Below, piece after piece: positions 35,601-43,993 of a DNA stretch of 64,000 nt. Position 1 is the first letter of the stretch. Every line of letters begins with the position of its first letter. The notes beneath the pieces were generated by a model, which had not been told where the DNA came from, did no database searches, and saw nothing but the letters and a program-made list of their open reading frames with translations. The translations under genes were made by a program, and so were the position numbers. This DNA is from Leptasterias polaris (Eukaryota > Echinodermata > Asteroidea > Forcipulatida > Asteriidae). The stretch covers positions 1,680,501 through 1,744,500 of the forward strand of contig JAZGTN010000017.1 of NCBI GenBank assembly GCA_037783415.1. The letters are read 5' to 3'.

Positions 35601-38600
35601 GGCGTTTTAATTACGATGAATATGCATTGATCATTGTAATGCACAGGGCGCAGTAAGCTCAAATGCAAAACATTTTTTTTATGACCTCACAGAAACCTTG
35701 TGTGGCCCGCACACAGACTTCCATTTTTCACATACAGGTAGTGTTGTAATACATTGGAATGTGTCACTTTGTGAAAACGGAAAATTTATGTTTTGCTTGT
35801 GTTTAGGTTTCACAAACTTACAAGAACGTTTCTTACTTTTTAGGGTGTAAACCATTGAAGAACAGTTAATTTATCAAGTTCAAAGCATCAAAGGTCCATT
35901 ATAAGAAAACTAGTTCAAAACACTCTGAAATTTTTAAGGACAGAATTCAACTTTAGCCCTTTAGAGACCATTCATTTCCGTTTAATCATCACAAAACGCC
36001 CAGACATTGCTAATATTGTTAGTTTCTTTATTGAAATTTTGTCAGTAAAAATCTAAACATAAATAAAATGAAAGAGAAAATTTAGTTTCTTGTTTTAGAA
36101 ATTGTGAAACTATGTCAACATACTACATCGGAAAATTTTATATGTGGCCATGACTTTTACTTTGACCTCTTTATGTGAATAGAAGTAGGTTCAACTTTGC
36201 AGCTGTTTGCAGCCGCTTTGGGCGTTTTAGTACAAGCCGCTTGTGGCCGCTATGGTCTCTAAAGGGTTAAACGCTGTTTCTTCGACTACTAGTTTTTACT
36301 AGTATTGTAGGTGTTTGTCAGCTCATGGTAAAGGTGACGATAGGACTACTCAATAACTGGACTGTTTTGTTCTCGCCCTTGTTTTCTTAGGAGCCATGGA
36401 GCACACCAGGTTATGATGATATTCCAGTTATCGCTAGATTCATTACAGCGGGGCCTCCTTCAAGCGCCAGATCACTAACAGGGGCCTATGAATTTTTTAC
36501 GGTGAGTTTAGTCTAAAGGCCGTGTCACTTGAGGCAATTTACAGGCAGCCAGTTCCAGGCAATTGCCAATAAGAAAATTCATTCACATTTCAGTATTCTC
36601 ATTATTTTCTTTTGGATGGTAATTTACAGCAAGTAGATTGTCTCTTTTGCTTCCAAAGTGTTCCATTTACATACAGTGCAAATGGTTGCCACAAAGTTAC
36701 CTGAAAAATTTGCCCCATGTGACATGGCCTTTACATACTTGTGATCCTGCATTTCTTTTTATACGCCTAATGGTAGCCCTGCATTCCTCTGGTATGAATC
36801 TACTGGTTACCCCGGTATACACCTAATTGTAGCCCTGCATTCCTCTGGTATGAATCTACTGGTTATCCCAGTATACGCCTAATGGTAGCCCTGCATTCCT
36901 CTGGTATGAATCTACTGGTTATCCCAGTATACGCCTAATGGTAGCCCTGCATTCCTCTGGTATGAATCTACTGATTACCCAAGTATACGCCTAATGGTAG
37001 CCCTGCATTCCTCTCGTTTGAATCCACTGATTACCCCGATTACCCCGGTACACGCCTAATGGTAGCCCTGCATTCCTCTGGTATGAATCTTCTGATTACC
37101 CCGGTATACTCCTAATGGTAGCCCTGCATTCCTCTGGTATGAATCTACTGGTTATCCCAGTATACGCCTAATGGTAGCCCTGCATTCCTCTGGTATGAAT
37201 CTACTGATTACCCAAGTATACGCCTAATGGTAGCCCTGCATTCCTCTCGTTTGAATCCACTGATTACCCCGGTACACGCCTAATGGTAGCCCTGCATTCC
37301 TCTGGTATGAATCTTCTGATTACCCCGGTATACTCCTAATGGTAGCCCTGCATTCCTCTGGTATGAATCTAATGGTTATCCCTGCATTCCTCTGGTATGA
37401 ATCTTCTGATTACCCCGGTATACTCCTAATGGTAGCCCTGCATTCCTCTGGTATGAATCTACTGGTTATCCCAGTATACGCCTAATGGTAGCCCTGCATT
37501 CCTCTGGTATGAATCTACTGATTACCCAAGTATACGCCTAATGGTAGCCCTGCATTCCTCTCGTTTGAATCCACTGATTACCCCGGTACACGCCTAATGG
37601 TAGCCCTGCATTCCTCTGGTATGAATCTTCTGATTACACCAGTATACGCCTAATGGTAGCCCTGCATTCCTCTGGTATGAATCTACTGGTTATCCCAGTA
37701 TACGCCTAAAGGTAGCCCTGCATTCCTCTGGTATGAATCTACTGGTTATCCCAGTATACACCTAAAGGTAGCCCTGCATTCCTCTGGTATGAATCTACTG
37801 GTTATCCCAGTATACGCCTAAAGGTAGCCCTGCATTCCTCTGGTATGAATCTACTGGTTATCCCAGTATACACCTAAAGGTAGCCCTGCATTCCTCTGGT
37901 ATGAATCTACTGGTTATCCCAGTATACGCCTAAAGGTAGCCCTGCATTCCTCTGGTATGAATCTACTGGTTATCTCAGTATACGCCTAAAGGTAGCCCTG
38001 CATTCCTCTGGTATGAATCTACTGGTTATCCCAGTATACGCCTAAAGGTAGCCCTGCATTCCTCTGGTATGAATCTACTGGTTATCCCAGTATACGCCTA
38101 ATGGTAGACCTGCATTCCTTTGGTATGAATCTATTGATTACCCCGGTATACCCCTAATTGTAGCCCTGCATTCCTCTGGTATTATTCTGTTTTAGAAGCC
38201 ATTAGGTACGACAGAGATACACAAGCAGTACAGGAACTTGCCTTTCTTTGTTTTATACAAATCACTACGGCAATACTGATATCTCATCTCAAAGATAAAT
38301 CTTGGTGCTTTGTGAAAACAAGCCCAGGGTGCTATGTTTTTGGTGGATGATTGTCCATAGGCAATTATGTCAATTAATCTCATTATTATTGTTTTATGAA
38401 GGTATGCTTTTATTTAAATCTTATGCTACTATCTTCTTGATTAACAGGTAAACAATGTGAACCAAGATCCCTTCGTTGTAGTAAACAAAATTAAGAACAC
38501 TATAGACACAAAGAAACACCCTGAATACCATCTTCAAGATGCGCAGGCTCAAAAGCAAGAAATTCAGCAGCAGATTTTAGAACTGCAGCAAAAGCAGCAG

Positions 38601-38819
38601 GCCCTGGAACAGCAAGTGCAGCAACAGCAGCAACTGGGCGTTGCACCCCAGCAGCAGCAGCAGCAGCCACCACTGCAGCAACAGCTGCTGCAGCAACACC
38701 CACAGCAGGTGGAAAGGTTGGGGGAAGATTTTATTGGTGTACATGAGGATACGGACGCTAAAAAGCAAGTTAATTCAGAACACAGAGCTGTAGTGGAGGA
38801 AATCGGCAATAAAGAATGA
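19013..38819 (+). CDS. Type II membrane GalT-like (HIT superfamily) protein, 11 exons, 549 aa
   Basis: Exons: 19013-19186, 19746-19855, 21632-21770, 24405-24565, 25077-25244, 26166-26296, 27235-27317, 27510-27631, 34770-34848, 36391-36501, 38448-38819. All borders are GT-AG and all phases match, giving 1650 bp with one terminal stop. Residues about 10-32 are a hydrophobic anchor after a basic start (MNKR), predicting a type II membrane or Golgi/ER lumenal protein. The core matches galactose-1-phosphate uridylyltransferase architecture: C188-D-F-C191 (zinc pair), H231 in KIHD, and H281-P-H283-A-Q285, where the middle His is the nucleophile in the family. The tail (about 455-510) is rich in Gln. 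Family enzymes move nucleotidyl groups between sugar phosphates; the substrate here is unknown. The strong acceptor at 18980 implies a 5' UTR exon upstream. An AATAAA lies at 38886. It is not ordinary cytosolic GALT, which lacks the anchor and Q tail. Confidence 0.87.
19241..19560. repeat. 21-bp minisatellite in intron 1 of the GalT-like gene
   Basis: About fifteen diverged units of ctgcaggttgatctgcctaa plus t, starting 55 bp after the exon 1 donor. The 21-bp period is a multiple of three, so both strands stay open (plus LQVDLPN-like, minus RQINLQI-like repeats); these are not proteins. Most units carry CTGCAG, a palindrome. Confidence 0.9.
19874..20124. mobile_element. MITE with GGGCCCAATTTCATGGCTCT ends
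   Basis: Perfect 20-bp or longer inverted ends (gggcccaatttcatggctct.. and its inverse at 20104-20124), 251 bp apart, in intron 2 of the GalT-like gene. The termini resemble the GGGCCC MITE family but the next bases differ (ATGGCTCTGCTTACC against ATAGAGCTGCTTAA), so it is a sister family. Confidence 0.8.
20440..20760 (+). repeat. tRNA-type SINE
   Basis: 'gggtggcgtagtgtataaagc' resembles a pol III A box, and 'gattcaattgctggctaggg' a B box. These are followed by 'agtagagtcgtgtgttgg', 'tttttctccgtg', 'ggttttcctccc' and 'gtaaataggtacctgtgag'. The order tRNA-like head then unique body is that of a SINE. It is a diverged copy in intron 2. Confidence 0.55.
20765..21050 (-). repeat. tRNA-type SINE, reverse orientation
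   Basis: On the minus strand a B-box-like 'ggtttgaatcccaccagg' is followed by 'ttgcgtgggttttccctgga', 'ggggttttcctcccacat' and 'tctccacggggttcttgg'. A shorter copy of the same body is at 54186-54345. It lies head-to-tail against the neighbouring SINEs in intron 2. Confidence 0.6.
21090..21425 (+). repeat. tRNA-derived SINE with (TTA)n tail
   Basis: A-box-like 'tcgtggctgagctctgatgg', B-box-like 'gggttagaatcccagtcatg', body 'acacttgtgtccttgagcaa', and tail 'aaagcgccttcatctagc.. gcgctatacgaa.. tattattatc'. The same family is present on the minus strand at 58964-59332 and broken at 25286-25780. The head resembles a Leu/Ser-type tRNA, but it is a SINE and not a tRNA gene. Confidence 0.75.
21850..22200 (+). 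repeat. Dispersed repeat with hammerhead-like core, copy 1
   Basis: Shares about 300 bp with 39160-39510 (agaaagctagtcgaaa.., cagttcttttcagaactgag, ctactccgcggcagtagaat, agatatacacatggtgttac). At 21864-21893 it reads CTGAGGA, a 6-bp stem (gactag/ctagtc) with loop agaaag, then GAAA: the order of a hammerhead ribozyme core. Penelope-like retroelements are known to carry such motifs; no reverse transcriptase is attached here. Confidence 0.55.
22503..23211. mobile_element. 0.7-kb TIR element, copy 2 (complete)
   Basis: Begins ATAGACTGTGCAAGTCTCGC and ends with its inverse; terminal repeats match over about 30 bp with two differences. It is 709 bp, non-coding, and in intron 3 of the GalT-like gene. 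The adjacent bases could be a TA duplication, but this is ambiguous because the termini themselves carry TA. Confidence 0.9.
23212..24404. other. Intron 3 remainder, no gene seen
   Basis: No exon or domain was recognised. ORFs on the minus strand (23713-24112) have no splice or motif support. The block 23640-23720 ('tattattataaccatttatt') looks like a reversed retroposon tail. Confidence 0.35.
24660..24860 (-). repeat. Diverged tRNA-like SINE fragment
   Basis: 'gacggacttgaacctgcgac' reads on the minus strand as a B-box-like GGTTCAAGTCC context, and 'cacccagtgctttctgaatt' matches text at 41745-41765 ('cccagtgctttcccaagt'). It is a partial copy lying in intron 4 of the GalT-like gene. Confidence 0.4.
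25286..25780 (+). repeat. tRNA-derived SINE split by a TTAA element
   Basis: Head 25286-25358 (tttgtcatggctgagcggtc.. gggtttgagtcccggttttg.. acttgtgtcc) is of the same family as 21090-21425. It stops at a TTAA, and 334 bp later continues with 'gtgaaacaccgaaccactat'. The interruption is the element at 25359-25692. Confidence 0.65.
25359..25692. mobile_element. TTAA-flanked MITE (TCAGTGCC family) nested in a SINE
   Basis: Starts TTAATTCTTTCAGTGCC and ends GGGCACTGACAGAGTTAA; inverted ends are flanked by TTAA. It interrupts a SINE, so the boundaries are independently supported. It is in intron 5 of the GalT-like gene and non-coding. Confidence 0.75.
26560..27135. repeat. 23-bp minisatellite in intron 6
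   Basis: About 24 units of gtgcctagggcctacagaac plus act. Units at both ends are diverged, central ones nearly identical (26720-26940), the usual pattern of unequal exchange. Every unit holds CCTAGG, an AvrII-type palindrome. No spacers occur, so this is not CRISPR. Confidence 0.95.
27649..28370. mobile_element. Inverted-repeat element (GGGTTCTCCCCA ends) with a second palindrome inside
   Basis: GGGTTCTCCCCA at 27649 and TGGGGAGAACCC ending at 28370 are perfect inverses. Inside, ATATATATGTGAC at about 27719 and its inverse at about 28160-28172 form a second pair about 450 bp apart, suggesting one element inserted in another or a nested-TIR structure. The outer end lies only 17 bp past the exon 8 donor of the GalT-like gene. 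No ORF of note. Confidence 0.6.
28415..28640. mobile_element. 226-bp MITE
   Basis: CCTTGTCATTTGATTGGAGG and its inverse CCTCCAATCAAATGACAAAG lie at the two ends. The interior is non-coding A/T-rich sequence. It is in intron 8 of the GalT-like gene, just left of the hAT element. Confidence 0.75.
30435..31345. mobile_element. TTAA-flanked element inserted in the hAT transposase gene
   Basis: TTAACTGCCCAAGAGC at the left and GCTCTCGGGCAGTTAA at the right are inverted and flanked by TTAA. It separates two consecutive parts of the hAT reading frame, so it is an insertion of about 907 bp. Subterminal copies of 'agctaggccga' and 'gccagattcg' are repeated in tandem near the right end. It contains a 22-bp poly(T) at 31030-31051 and has no transposase ORF. 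Confidence 0.75.
32587..32628. repeat. (CTG)14 microsatellite
   Basis: An uninterrupted run of 14 CTG triplets inside an intron of the broken hAT transposase gene. Likely length-polymorphic. Confidence 0.97.
34198..34250. repeat. G-run/C-run hairpin at hAT right terminus
   Basis: A G-rich run (ggggcgtggggggggg) is followed immediately by its inverse (cccccacgcccccccc). It lies inside the hAT right terminal region. It can form a very GC-rich hairpin and G-quadruplex-prone strand; base counts in such runs are error-prone. Confidence 0.85.
34269..35570. other. Intron 8/9 flank around GalT-like exon 9; nothing else seen
   Basis: Apart from exon 9 (34770-34848), no gene, RNA gene or clear repeat family was recognised. 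ORFs 34363-34718 on the minus strand lack motifs. Confidence 0.4.
35572..35781. repeat. Possible short inverted-repeat element
   Basis: 'cgatttcacaaagtttcaaa' at the left and 'tgtgtcactttgtgaaaacg' at the right are imperfect inverses about 210 bp apart in intron 9. This is a weak MITE candidate. Confidence 0.35.
35953..36270. mobile_element. TTAA-type MITE with CCCTTTAGAGACCAT ends
   Basis: CCCTTTAGAGACCAT at the left and ATGGTCTCTAAAGGG at the right are perfect inverses, flanked by TTAG (left, probably mutated TTAA) and TTAA (right). Termini beginning CCY beside TTAA are characteristic of piggyBac. Non-coding; in intron 9 of the GalT-like gene. Confidence 0.75.
36760..38180. repeat. 56-bp satellite with higher-order structure in intron 10
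   Basis: About 25 units of 56 bp (gcctaatggtagccctgcat, then tcctctggtatgaatctact, then ggttatcccagtatac). Variant units recur at multi-unit spacing: 'ctctcgtttgaatccac' at 37011, 37244 and 37558. The right half is built of 112-bp dimers in which 'gtatacgcctaaagg' alternates with 'gtatacacctaaagg'. The array lies entirely within intron 10 of the GalT-like gene. Confidence 0.95.
38560..38712 (+). repeat. CAG-rich coding tract (polyQ) in last GalT-like exon
   Basis: Within exon 11, CAG/CAA codons encode an interrupted glutamine stretch (QQQILELQQKQQALEQQVQ, later QQQQQQPPLQQQLLQQHPQQ). The mixture of CAG and CAA and interspersed L, P, V residues suggests selection for a Q-rich or coiled-coil tail and not a fresh CAG expansion. 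Open frames on the other strand here are shadows. Confidence 0.9.
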
Positions 38820-41010
38820 GAACAACTGAAGAACCAGGATCAAATCTTTTGAACTTTTGAAGAAGTATCCAAAATCCATGCGTGAAATAAATGTGATCTG
38901 CATGCCTGTCTGTGGAGGATCGTGGAATAGTGACGACAGTACAATGTGCTTGTAAGTCCGCAGTTTGTCTTGACACGTTCATGTACTATAAAAGTGTGCT
39001 CGGAGGATTCTTCAACAAACAATGCTCCGTCTTAACTCATAACAATTCTTTTGTTTTCTCAAGATGTCATTGATGAATTGGATCTTGTGAACCATTTTCA
39101 AACCACAGGAGATTTTAAGGGTGTTCACGGTAAAGCAAGTTTCCTGGCTTTTTATCCATCAGTGTATAGGTTTATGGGATTTGAGGCATTGCATGATGAG
39201 GTATCAATGTATGTTTGGTTTGCGGTATTCACCATATGTATATCTTCTGACGATGATTAGAGAAAGCTAGTCGAAATGTTGAGACCAATTAAGAATTCAC
39301 TCTGCGGCAGTGAAGTTAATACTGAGAAGTCCCCTCGATCCACTAAGCAAAAGTAGAAGGCCCAGGTAGTAGTTAATAAGCAGGACAGTTCTTTTCAGAA
39401 CTGAGAAGTCTCCCAAAGTCTCCCGAATAATCTACTCCGCGGCAGTAGAATAAATAGCAAGACAAGTAGATATACACATGGTGTTACCGCAAACCAAATA
39501 TACAATGTATAGGTTGTTTGAATAAACTCGTTGCATATGACGTCACAAGCTCAAACCTATCATTGGCTGAGAGTGGCATAGACATGCATGCAAGGGGTCT
39601 AATTCTGTTATTTTGTTAAACTAAATCGTTTAGTTGCCGGCATGTTTTATTTTTAACTTGTATAAAAAAGCACGAGAAAATAGCTTGTTGTAAATTATAT
39701 TTTTGTGGAAAATTTTCCAGCATATGTCAATGAAAGTTTTACAGACAAAGGTCTATTCTACACACTCTGCAACCGATAACCTTGCCCAAAACACAGGGCA
39801 TAGCAACAGTTGCTATGCTCTTGGGTCACTTCTACAAGATTTATTTCGCATCTGCCAAAAGTACCAGCAGTGGCATAACTAAGGGGGGGATTTTTTTTCT
39901 AAGTGATTTTATCGACTTTGCTGAGTAGAATGTAGTTCTGGTAAGAACAGATTGATGATCTGGTAGGTTTCTACTTTCACTTAATAGTAAATCGGGGGAC
40001 ATACCTTAATTTATATCCCTTGTGCCCAACTGAGATAAGTTTGGTATCAATGTTTTGTCTGGAGACTAGAGAGAATTTCAGATGGTGGTCTTTCTAAAGC
40101 CAGAGCTAGGATCTACATGTAGTGTGTAATATAGCATCAGTTCAGATTGGTGGGGCACACATCTAGACCAGTTTATTATGGAGCCATCATGTAAACCTGC
40201 ATGCTGCCACATTCTTTGGAAAGCTTAGGTCTGCCTGAACCAACTCCGCTCTAGGTGGGGGATAAATCGTTCCCTCCCTTCTGCAGTAGATCGGTGTGGA
40301 GCTGTCGGAGAGATGCAAATGTGGCAAAGACAGTTCAGCACCTGATAAACTGCTGTCGTGTATAAATATATGGCCTTGTGGACCTTGATAATGAGACACC
40401 ATTGAATGGCTGGAGAATAATAACCTAGCATTCTAACATTGTTTCCAAGGAAGGTGGGTTTTGATTGGCAGGTGTAGACTTTCTGTACAACCTTTTGTTG
40501 GAACAAACAATTTGAGTGTAGTAAGGACTAGTGTTGCTTTAAGTTGTAATGCTGGTGTAACAACTCAACATTTTGATCAAAAGCTCTAATTGTCTTGTTT
40601 TCCTTTCTGCTGAGCCTACTGTTGCCACCACTATTTTATGTACATGGTTTTACCGCAAACTCATTAGATTATTTCCCTGCACAGTTTCAAATCCGACTTA
40701 AGGTGAAGAAGTTTACATCAGGCATGATAATTATTATTTTGGCCCTCGCGAGAAAAAAGGGCTGACCGTCTTATATGTACATGCTTTTATGGACGTTTCA
40801 GGTTGATTAATAACAATGTTGCCCAGTTTGGAGGGTGAAGCAAACATTTGAAATAATATTGATATTATATTTTTGTTTAGTCTCTAATGGAAAAAAAGTG
40901 TGCTTTACAGTTTTGTTAATTATTCTCAGTGTTGTAGTCGAGTCACTTGTTTAAATATTGATTGCAAACCAAATGTCGTTAAATAAGAATTGGAAATGAC
41001 AAAATAAAAC
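38820..41010 (+). other. 3' flank or UTR of the GalT-like gene with dispersed repeats
   Basis: AATAAA lies 67 nt after the stop (38886-38891), and another at 41003-41008 could end a longer transcript. 39160-39510 is a dispersed repeat (listed separately). The rest (39515-41000) shows no exon or known family. Confidence 0.4.
39160..39510 (+). repeat. Dispersed repeat with hammerhead-like core, copy 2
   Basis: Same family as 21850-22200. At 39247-39276 it reads CTGACGA, stem gattag/ctagtc (one G-U pair), loop agaaag, GAAA. Here the left terminal repeat is present (gcattgcatgatgaggtatc.. ggtttgcggta), inverse to the right end of copy 1 (taccgcaaacc.. gatacctcaccatgcaatgc), so the full element has inverted ends of about 75 bp. 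Confidence 0.6.
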
Positions 41011-41524
41011 ATTTATTTTAAACAAAGTTCTGTTAAAGTTTTTATTACCAAAAGAAACAATACGGGGCGGAACGGCAGATGCCATGATTAAAAAAAAATT
41101 GTACTATTTAATAGTGACGTGACCAAACTTGACGTCGTGTGTGTATGTCGACCATGTGTAGAAACTGGTGCAAACAACACACAGCCATCACAGTGCAATA
41201 TGCAGGCTGTGTTTTACAGGTACCAGACATGCCATTTCCTTGGTAATATGCATCAAGCACAAGCAGTGGCTATGGTGTTAACGTTGACAGAATACCAGCA
41301 TAATACTGGTGTCGTGCATCCCAGTGTTATAATGCGAATCGAACATACACGCGCTGTACGTAGATGGCCATTTACACAATAATCACGAACACTATTACTT
41401 GTAACACCATACGACAGTGTACTTATTTATTGTGCTAGACGTTAACTCCATGTGCACTCCGGGAATGACGATCGGATCATCGGAATTGTTTTTAATATTT
41501 AATAAAGGTATTGTTTGTGAAAAT

Positions 41525-41690
41525 ACGTGACTCGCAAGTCACGAGTCCTCGGGGACAAGTCCGAGTCATGACAGTCGAGTCCGAGTCCGAGTCTTTTGCA
41601 GACGTGACTCGAGTCAAGTCCGAGTCACCGAAATTGTGACTCGAGACGGACTCGAGTCCGAGTACTGGACTCAAGTCATACAACACTGAT
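41525..41690. repeat. Degenerate GAGTC/GACTC array
   Basis: The pentamer gagtc or its inverse gactc occurs more than fifteen times in 165 bp (for example tcgagtccgagtccgagtct). As the motif is nearly self-complementary, the tract is full of short palindromes. No gene or RNA is recognised. Confidence 0.8.
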
Positions 41691-41739
41691 TATTCTAGAT
41701 CTAATCCTTTTGGTTTTACCATATACTCAGGTATACTGA

Positions 41740-41885
41740 TAAGCACTGTATACCCAGTGCTTTCCCAAGTCCTGCAGAAAAAAATCCATCAGCATACTTG
41801 AACCCACGACCCCCCTTATTCTAGAGCAGATATCTTAACCACTGTAGCAGCGGGTACTGCAACAATTCAGGAATTGGAAAAAGTA
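41740..41885 (-). repeat. tRNA-like SINE fragment
   Basis: 'acttgaacccacgacccccc' reads on the minus strand as a B-box-like GTGGGTTCAAG, and 'atcttaaccactgtagcagc' as an A-box region. The 5' part shares 'cagtgctttc' wording with 24680-24700. It is a diverged partial copy. Confidence 0.4.
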
Positions 41886-41976
41886 CTGGCTATATATAGG
41901 GTGCCTGTCACACATTGTGTATGGTCAAACCAAAACGTTATTCTTTATCCCCGATGCAATTTTACTTATTCTGCAA

Positions 41977-41979
<3 letters not shown>

Positions 41980-42013
<34 letters not shown>
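41980..42013. repeat. (TA)17 microsatellite
   Basis: An uninterrupted TA dinucleotide run. Adjacent sequence to 42530 is A/T-rich with no recognised feature. Confidence 0.97.
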
Positions 42014-42015
<2 letters not shown>

Positions 42016-42532
42016 TGAATGCAAGCCGAGTCAGAATTTGAAATATGTTTTTCAGCTATTTTACAATGTAGATGTAGATGGGTGCTAATATTGAACAATT
42101 TTTACTAAATAATTAGTGAATTTTATTGATTAATATAACTACCCCAGAGTTTGCTTTAGTTTTACAAGTTGGCAGGTAGTGTTTCTCACTTTAATTGAAA
42201 CATACTCATTACAATTGGTCAAACTGTTGTTATGCAAATATACAAATAATATAAATGTATTAAAACTGTGAATACTATTTAATTAAGTGGTCAAACGGCT
42301 GTCACTCTTGTGTGGTGGATGAGCAACCTTTGGTAATATTTCTTGTTAGACTTTGACTAACTAGAGCCAGGATTCAGTCATAATAAAATTTGACTTTGGC
42401 TCTCTGAAAACTCACAATATTTCTGCAAAATGTGTTGTGTTCTTTTGTTGTCAGTTGGTTGTATTTCCTTCTTCCATATTTATAAGTTAGACCGATTGTG
42501 TATCAATCTTAATTGCTAAGCAAAGTGTGACA

Positions 42533-42788
42533 TTACGGGAAAGCTTCATTAAAGAATTTCTGAGTTAGTATACATCCTTTTCACTCATTAGGTGTGTTTA
42601 CATTGAATTACTGGGGTCATTAAACTTAATGGATGAGCAGTATAATCTGCCTGGGGCAGTCAGCAGCCCTACTGGTTTGTGCATGATCCAATTAAGTCCA
42701 CTGTTTGGAAAAGGAATTACATGGAGATAACAGGTGTGAGCTGCCAGATGAAAAGGTTGTTTCTTTCTTTAATGAAGCTTTCCCATAA
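42533..42788. mobile_element. 256-bp MITE
   Basis: TTACGGGAAAGCTTCATTAA at the left and TTAATGAAGCTTTCCCATAA at the right are inverted with one mismatch. The interior is non-coding. No other copy was found in the window. Confidence 0.75.
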
Positions 42789-43691
42789 TTGTCATCACAA
42801 TTAATCTTTAGATAAATTGTGAAAACAAACACTTGTCACTACCCCTTAAAGGCAAAGAGATAATTTGGGAGAGAGGGGCTTTAAATTTTACTAAGAAAAA
42901 TCAATAATTTTGCAAAAGTTGTAATGAGTATTGATAAAAATATATAGGTTTTCCTGGCCAATTTCAGCAAAAATTAATTCAGTTTCATTAACGCGCATTC
43001 GAGTTCATGCATGTCTCCCAATTCATTCAAAGTAGGGTTTCATTTTAGCTACTATTGCATTCAATGTCATTTTCAAGCACTCACGATTTCGTTCTTTCCA
43101 TTCAGGTTCGTTCCATTTCATTTTTAGGCATTCAAGATGACATTTTCACCACTCTTCAGTTGAATTTCTTCTAACTATTTACTTTTGAAATTATATGGCT
43201 GACAAGCCTCTTGCTGCTGGCTTCTGCGAAGTTGAATGATCTTATTTGACCAGTGAATGCTAAACTGGTGAAATTGAATTACTCCTATTGACTGATGCAA
43301 CAGAGCAATCATTTTCATTGAATATTGAATTGAATTGAATCCACAATATTTGTTCAAGTTTTTTTGTTTCAAGCATTTTTTGGTTAACGACCTTTTTACG
43401 GTTTCAGATATGAAGTTGCAATTCACGACATTGTAGCAATGAGCCGATGCTATTACTCGCCCCCCACCCCCCTCCAAATAAAAAAAATTGTCATTGACAA
43501 AATTGTCTTGATTCAAAGATGTTATTTCAAAGAAGAATTTCACAGAGGAAGAAAGAGCTGAAAGTTTCACAGCAAATATTCGTGAATCAGAACATAATCG
43601 CACATTTGAGTGAAGTTACAGGGTTCAAAGAAGATATATATATTTGTTTTCGCTTTTAAACATGATATTCTCGTTTTGTTTTATGGAACAG
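42789..43691. other. No gene recognised
   Basis: A/T-rich. Short 'attc' and 'gaatt' words repeat at 43060-43340. The minus-strand ORF 43175-43603 has biased low-complexity composition and no motif. Confidence 0.35.
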
Positions 43692-43831
43692 TCATCTTCC
43701 AGTGAAAGGGCTGTACGTCTGGTGTCAGGGCTGCTCCCATGGTGGACATTTTTATACAGCACATCCAAGAATGGTTGCGGGAAAACTCAACATGCCCAAC
43801 AGGCTGTGGCCATTACTGTGTATACACCTGA
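43692..43831 (+). pseudogene. WDR24-like terminal RING exon, frameshifted
   Basis: After an acceptor (ggaacag|T) the frame reads HLPVKGLYVWCQGCSHGGH. After a run of five T (43749-43753) the next frame continues IQHIQEWLRENSTCPTGCGH and YCVYT before a stop at 43829-43831. Together this matches the C-terminal C4H2/RING-like end of WDR24, a GATOR2 subunit in mTORC1 nutrient signalling. One T too many breaks the frame. No upstream WD40 exons were found, so it is an orphan exon or duplicated fragment. An assembly error in the T-run is the alternative. It ends 160 bp from the large TIR transposon. Confidence 0.72.
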
Positions 43832-43993
43832 GAGGGTACAACTGTCTGGTTCCCAGTTGTATACAAGCAGGTGATCATGGCCCTGGTTGTCAAGCACCAT
43901 GCTCAATTTGCCTGGCAGCCTCGGTTTGGGTAAAATTGGATCGTGAACTTTGAGGTGACCAATGGCTAAACTCCGCCTGCAAATGAAAGTAAA

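Noticed and set aside
26560..38180. Tandem arrays considered as CRISPR-like
   Set aside because: Units are directly adjacent with no unique spacers, the sequence is eukaryotic, and no cas-like gene is present.
38500..38809. Minus-strand Ala/Cys/Leu-rich ORFs
   Set aside because: Antisense of CAG-rich coding sequence of the GalT-like gene.
43175..43603. 142-codon minus ORF
   Set aside because: No motif, no splice context and biased composition; probably chance.
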